Source: Candidatus Iainarchaeum sp. (lineage in GTDB: Archaea > Iainarchaeota > Iainarchaeia > Iainarchaeales > GCA-2688035). From it: a stretch of DNA of 10,352 bases. The notes below the pieces were generated by a model. The model was not told the DNA's origin. It did not search any database and saw only the letters and a list, made by a program, of their open reading frames with translations. How positions within the stretch are numbered: position 1 is the stretch's first letter; every line of letters begins with the position of its first letter. Below are positions 8,801 to 10,352 of this stretch, piece after piece. The DNA lies in assembly GCA_028712575.1 (NCBI GenBank), contig JAQTPU010000023.1, positions 1 through 10,352 of the forward strand, in the 5' to 3' direction. The position numbers and the translations under genes are program-made.

Positions 8801-10352
8801 AGAATGCGGATGGCTCCACTGAAGGCACAAACGAGCTTTCGCTTTCACAGGACAAGCAGGCGGCAGGAACCCCGGAAACAGGCGGGACTGCAAAAACAGC
8901 CGGGAATGGAAAAGAAGAAACGGCACTGCTCGCAGATGCCGCGGCTGCACCTGCAGGAACTTCGGCTGAACAGGCACTGCAGGAAGCAATCAAAGTTTGC
9001 ACTGGAAAAAAACAGGGGGACAACTGCCTGCTCGGAACAATAAAAGGAAAGTGCCAGGCTGTTTCAGGCAAACTGGCATGCACTCCGGAAGAGGCGCCTG
9101 CTGCAAATCCAGCAACGGGAACTCCTGCAGCCGGGGAAACTGCACAGCAGGCACAGCCCGCAGCACCTGAACCGGCTACAAATGCGTCTGCAAAAATAAA
9201 AGTGACAATAAAGGGAAGCACTAATCCTGAAGCGCCTTATGTGCTTGCGCCTGAAACTGTAAAAAGCATTAAAATTAATGCTGAGCCTGCGGATGCAGGC
9301 CAGAAAAGCAGGGGAACACGGCAGGCCAAGGAAATCAGGATTGAGGCTTGCGGAATCCATGTTGCAGACTTTGTCAAAAAAATGGATGCAATCACTCCTG
9401 AAATAATAAATTCAAAGCCTGACAAGAAAATTACTGCTTATGCCACAATCGGCTGGAAAGGAAATCCGGACAAATTGGACCTTGATTATTTGAGGGGAAA
9501 ATTAGAGGCACAGCTCGCAACATCAAATGCGGAACAGCAGATAGGGGCAAGGCCCGGCTCGGGAGCAAGCGCAAATCCCACATTCAGGGCAGGCATGGCT
9601 GCAAAGGCATTGTTCGGGCTGATTGCATATGTAGTGCCATGCTCGCTTGTTTCTCTGGCTTGGGGCGCAGTTACAAAAGCAGGGCTTGGCGGAATCTGGG
9701 ATGTCGGGTTTAACTGTGTAATGCCTGCTTCATGGGCCGCAAAAAATTTTATAAAAGACCTCGGGCCTGCGGGAAAGACAGCCGGGGAGGGCTTTGACAG
9801 TGTAATAAGGCAGATACCGCTTATAGGGTCCTGGCTTGTTGGAAAAGAGCCGAGCACTGACCCTGCGCAACTGGATTCTTTCAAGGAAAACATTCTCGGG
9901 CCTGCAGAACTCGGAATTTCAATTGATTCTACCTGGGCCGCAGTAAGCAATTCCGCTGAAATGATAAGCCCTGCAAGCGCGAAAATAGCCGCTGCTGAAC
10001 AGGCTGAAAAGCTCAAAAAATATCTTTTGGTTGCAAAATTCAACAATTCAACAGCCCCTGAAATAACCGCATTGGTAAACGAAATAGGCGCAAAATTCCA
10101 GGCTGGCGTGGAAAGCAAAATAATGCTGAAGTATGCAGGCGGCTCAAGGCTGATCGGGGAAACAATCGAAGCGAGCTGCACAGAGGCAATGGGGGAAACA
10201 ATAGCGACAAAGGAAATTGCGGAAAAAATAATTCTGGCCAGAAATGCGGCCGGAAAAAGCGCACTGCCAAAACCAATCAATGACCAGTACACTGCGTTCA
10301 AGCAGAATCTTTTGGCGGAAAGGATGAATCCTGAAGCAGTGGGAAAGGCATC
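2890..10352 (+). CDS. Giant multidomain surface protein with N-terminal signal anchor, C-terminus beyond right edge
   Basis: One frame stays open for 2487 codons to the window edge. ATG 2890 is the only start, because an in-frame TAA lies at 2854 with no start codon between. Architecture by residue: 1-48 short cytoplasmic tail; 49-70 transmembrane signal anchor; 73-598 about six tandem beta-sandwich repeats of the PEGA/carboxypeptidase-regulatory type (xVxGAxV...G...F..L..G.....A...GY); 599-850 an unrecognised beta domain with C784 and C789; 851-945 Gly/Ala/Thr-rich linker; 946-1094 further Ig-like domains, one with VPNATLHF; 1095-1530 Ig-like modules including two C-x29-C copies; 1578-1641 a Cys-flanked helical hairpin; 1650-1985 unrecognised mixed domains; 1988-2101 Ala/Thr/Pro linkers around a four-Cys mini-domain; 2102 onward a domain with a hydrophobic segment at 2241-2261. 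Most of the chain should be outside the cell. Adhesin or cell-wall-like scaffold is the best guess; no catalytic motif was recognised. It may be a client of the upstream archaeosortase, but its C-terminus is not visible. Confidence 0.9.
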   Translation, partial: MGLGEGLSGFYIGIEDKWFGMLDWLDGKGVPVYKYSDFLENHGIPSFPFTIGLIVLIAFLCYGLFFVGNAIDTGISINISNQFGEDVSGAVVAIKNAQGAELSKQTISSGSVIKLSRIPIGSIITVSAEKEGYSPDSYELEISKETHSVSLTMEQETEMIDAKLLLQDNKSNDAVKGARVVATYRNITREAASNSSGLAVLTQLPEGTDITIEIISDAYETISNNFKFSKGETKTILLSPKSLSLTGKSRLAITIKDEAGNLVKGADITIRDKSNDSAIYEDTSATGEYSADIEKGTSIRITVEKSGFLRYDSQAEGETRTMRLDEEPWQVTMKTGGKNFTIKAATESGLPITGAVVQLYSADGTIFLDSKQTGTDGSTEFADLNSGKFIATAYSEGYLPARQEIDAAAAGEATIKLKSADATNSSYAAVYVTDSMLAMANNTDLFFFEKIGGRELPLGIPPMKTDLSGYASARVQIGTSMLVKAVRATEEGSGEKTIQANTLNEIHIQLGKSATIVELSVLDESGLPVEGKITIRTAEGDMLYDGNIGTDGKVFFDSLGKTSANVEVTAKDGKTFSEQVSLTGNGIVAVKLGGDATGIEPEVKFLGIFNAEGTQVEGIVPGEYFWLKFETTWPSGNYKGGLHVRIGQDDVKFVDSEEAGIMGFDAVGAGFTVSKSYQPSPEPGNETADRQNKASLGEYGKWIELAFDNPKNTTVAKIKIKARESILAEQVEMHYRAWGEIGGKIYRNPADSVLGTNKYIPTKTGLYAETNVETIKVVQSLPECKKDLCASYYFLKKSGEIIEAKDFRPVLNETYSLEIDLSSRKEATATISLETGIPALLYFTGHELDSFQNTPEGQAIPVSAETNLSDANAGVSSGYLSGAPYIKETNNADSGAMLLFAGTATAAEAAAGTGTSGGYLYEAPATTPAEQANPYGFAENSKTDTKIKISSVQLSPGQTRKIRVYFKTVDAGDAFIKSEITAPGAALQKTFNFTIPKEKLLEITISPEEITAGKDFTVTVKDKATQDPVPNATLHFNDSAAKLALSIIGDGSKGRGLNGNYEIKNSLDPGKYLLNTSAPDFTPAETEITVATDNLLQIAKEIKINIPLGSAEASKTENVKNKGGQDVSALTYEIETGSNFPEEFSISVELPAAIAAKQSGQAAINVALNLTDESDESLHGEADLTIKGTVAGQFPTKTKSKIIIDYNKKFPEDCLKFDTSEVRIKLVGRQGSSSQAQVEIENTCETKVTLTPKIEPKQADPNLQVNVQPVTIEKDAKQIVQITAANTIDRMYSMQQTFSYNVLFDSPQVSRNISLKIELWNPVANLAFPPQVNLWLGSAQVQGQGMMTDSEQLYLRNTGREPITAFRMAVDDSAYRQYGIVAYLAPMSGEYGYLPPGGVLSPTRSIVAQTTNTVPLQAPAMGSIYYTGVSMGRQMDFGMTTVSVNYPGNQCLKLSGKGSVVFQSKQAYGLQRQSIIVRNECGEDVRIREIKPRSIGNNALYLIPPDTTIANNSEQEFFLQVQLAQQMQKQEQIRVAGWLVRSSKWIESNPLAIRIEIGDKTTSTGKEPQGSKIKMKVCGSDAEKEIAFPKLGDCTNGYCDAKTLSEKLAQKLKEIVKKARDKAETMQNRADNLPCKDQAYCTLSDLGIKAESFDVYSQLDEMTPELMKDTVFGKKITEIENYAVQKRTDIVDEDALGRISGGAFEQYIYLGGEFKGCGKYTFSIYGTVQVIGNQISRNNFMFLIKPEKIALDKEDILTATASCDPKIQNMANFLPIDDGLNSNDYHKAWPGIVAYGSRENSALGEAIAKQLFKAENGRAVDNGAGKNSLNIIIGDNENKLVKLSIEQVSGNNPRTITANVIQSAATNTKIASEIASAINAFKSGSPSKDTCISEDESYVLVQSYTAPTAPLAITGPETIKILGGETSIELTVHGDLLDKVKITTDFLEKAGRTGIEYIKITDGKGKLLLKQNADGSTEGTNELSLSQDKQAAGTPETGGTAKTAGNGKEETALLADAAAAPAGTSAEQALQEAIKVCTGKKQGDNCLLGTIKGKCQAVSGKLACTPEEAPAANPATGTPAAGETAQQAQPAAPEPATNASAKIKVTIKGSTNPEAPYVLAPETVKSIKINAEPADAGQKSRGTRQAKEIRIEACGIHVADFVKKMDAITPEIINSKPDKKITAYATIGWKGNPDKLDLDYLRGKLEAQLATSNAEQQIGARPGSGASANPTFRAGMAAKALFGLIAYVVPCSLVSLAWGAVTKAGLGGIWDVGFNCVMPASWAAKNFIKDLGPAGKTAGEGFDSVIRQIPLIGSWLVGKEPSTDPAQLDSFKENILGPAELGISIDSTWAAVSNSAEMISPASAKIAAAEQAEKLKKYLLVAKFNNSTAPEITALVNEIGAKFQAGVESKIMLKYAGGSRLIGETIEASCTEAMGETIATKEIAEKIILARNAAGKSALPKPINDQYTAFKQNLLAERMNPEAVGKA
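3034..3099 (+). other. Signal-anchor transmembrane helix of the giant protein
   Basis: Residues 49-70 run FTIGLIVLIAFLCYGLFFVG and then N-A. It is uninterrupted hydrophobic sequence preceded by a 48-residue tail and followed by the Ig-like repeats. There is no signal-peptidase-like site, so the protein is predicted to stay anchored with its N-terminus inside and the bulk outside. Confidence 0.75.
3106..4683 (+). repeat. About six tandem Ig-like/carboxypeptidase-regulatory-like repeats
   Basis: Within the giant protein, residues about 73-157, 159-246, 248-328, 329-420, 421-513 and 514-598 share one pattern. Each has a strand, then V-x-GA/G-x-V (VSGAVVAI, VKGARVVA, VKGADITI, ITGAVVQL, VEGKITI), a G-x-(A/T)-x-F/L turn, a strand-rich A/V-x-(A/S)-x-x-(G/D)-(Y/F) end and a closing strand. 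The fifth copy is the most diverged. Such modules are common stalk units of surface proteins; carbohydrate or protein binding is possible but not shown by the sequence. Confidence 0.7.
6526..6855 (+). repeat. Cys-paired Ig-like module, copy 1
   Basis: In the giant protein, residues 1213-1322. CLKF begins at C1214 and the partner C1244 lies in ENTC, giving C-x29-C. A beta-rich stretch closing in SLKIEL follows. It matches copy 2 in Cys spacing and order of segments, so a disulfide across two strands is likely if the domain is extracellular. Confidence 0.6.
7237..7560 (+). repeat. Cys-paired Ig-like module, copy 2
   Basis: In the giant protein, residues 1450-1557. CLKL begins at C1451 and the partner C1481 lies in RNEC, again C-x29-C. 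The following IREIKP resembles LTPKIEP of copy 1, and the module closes in AIRIEI. It is separated from copy 1 by a module with a LRNTG strand typical of archaeal Ig-like stalks. Confidence 0.6.
7669..7812 (+). other. Cys-clamped helical hairpin in the giant protein
   Basis: Residues 1594-1641. CTNGYC (C1594, C1599) precedes a Lys/Glu-rich helix of about 35 residues, followed by CKDQAYC (C1635, C1641). Two Cys pairs bracketing charged helix suggest two disulfides clamping a coiled-coil or hairpin that protrudes from the beta stalk. Confidence 0.5.
8851..9192 (+). other. Ala/Thr/Pro-rich linkers flanking a four-Cys mini-domain
   Basis: Residues about 1988-2028 and 2067-2101 are low-complexity Ala, Gly, Thr, Pro and Glu. 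Between them C2037, C2046, C2055 and C2064 are spaced exactly nine residues apart (C-x8-C-x8-C-x8-C) with Gly/Lys-rich loops. The linkers should be flexible and exposed. The Cys unit looks like a small independently folded, disulfide-stabilised knot. Confidence 0.55.
9610..9672 (+). other. Late hydrophobic segment of the giant protein
   Basis: Residues 2241-2261 (LFGLIAYVVPCSLVSLAWGA and V) are long and apolar enough to cross a membrane. A second, weaker Gly/Ala/Val stretch ends near residue 2290, with C2251 and C2276. It could be a second transmembrane helix, returning the chain to the membrane, or a buried core helix. Confidence 0.45.

Noticed and set aside
8598..10301. Long minus-strand open frames (8598-9221 and 9486-10301) with Ser/Ala/Phe-rich products
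   Set aside because: They lie antisense to the continuous giant-protein frame, whose codon pattern disfavours stops on the opposite strand. Their products are low-complexity hydrophobic sequence without motifs or ribosome-binding sites.

Overview
The window looks archaeal. The supporting signals are archaeal-type TATA boxes at the intergenic gaps, GGTG ribosome-binding sites, a T-run terminator, a secretion ATPase of the archaeal GspE/FlaI-like kind, and a membrane protein with the Cys, Arg and His signature of archaeosortases. AGG (Arg) and ATA (Ile) codons are common and base composition looks moderate. The very large, Cys-containing surface protein and the basic unrecognised neighbour would suit a small-genome (DPANN-type) archaeon, but that placement is an inference and no marker gene here settles it.

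Layout. Positions 1-1457 (minus strand, running off the left edge) hold the N-terminal 485 residues of a type II/IV secretion-system ATPase, ending just after Walker A. Positions 1458-1659 are a divergent intergenic region. It contains a perfect 35-bp direct repeat of the ATPase's own translation start, a 12-bp inverted repeat between the copies, a 37-codon leader ORF in frame with the ATPase, and two TATA-like boxes. Positions 1660-2259 (plus) encode an archaeosortase/exosortase-family protein. It is followed, after 4 bp, by an unrecognised very basic 168-residue protein (2264-2770). A T-run (2772-2780) and an AT-rich promoter region follow. From 2890 to the right edge, one uninterrupted plus-strand frame encodes at least 2487 residues of a giant protein. 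It has a short cytoplasmic N-terminus, a signal-anchor helix, about six tandem Ig-like/carboxypeptidase-regulatory-like repeats, several further beta domains, Cys-paired modules, Ala/Thr/Pro linkers and a late hydrophobic segment.

How it fits together. A secretion/pilus-type motor, a transpeptidase-like surface-sorting enzyme and a giant predicted extracellular protein lie side by side, which suggests a cell-surface assembly locus. The C-terminus of the giant protein, where an archaeosortase sorting signal would be, lies outside the window. The enzyme-substrate link is therefore a hypothesis. The most unusual DNA-level structure is the duplicated translation-initiation region in front of the ATPase.
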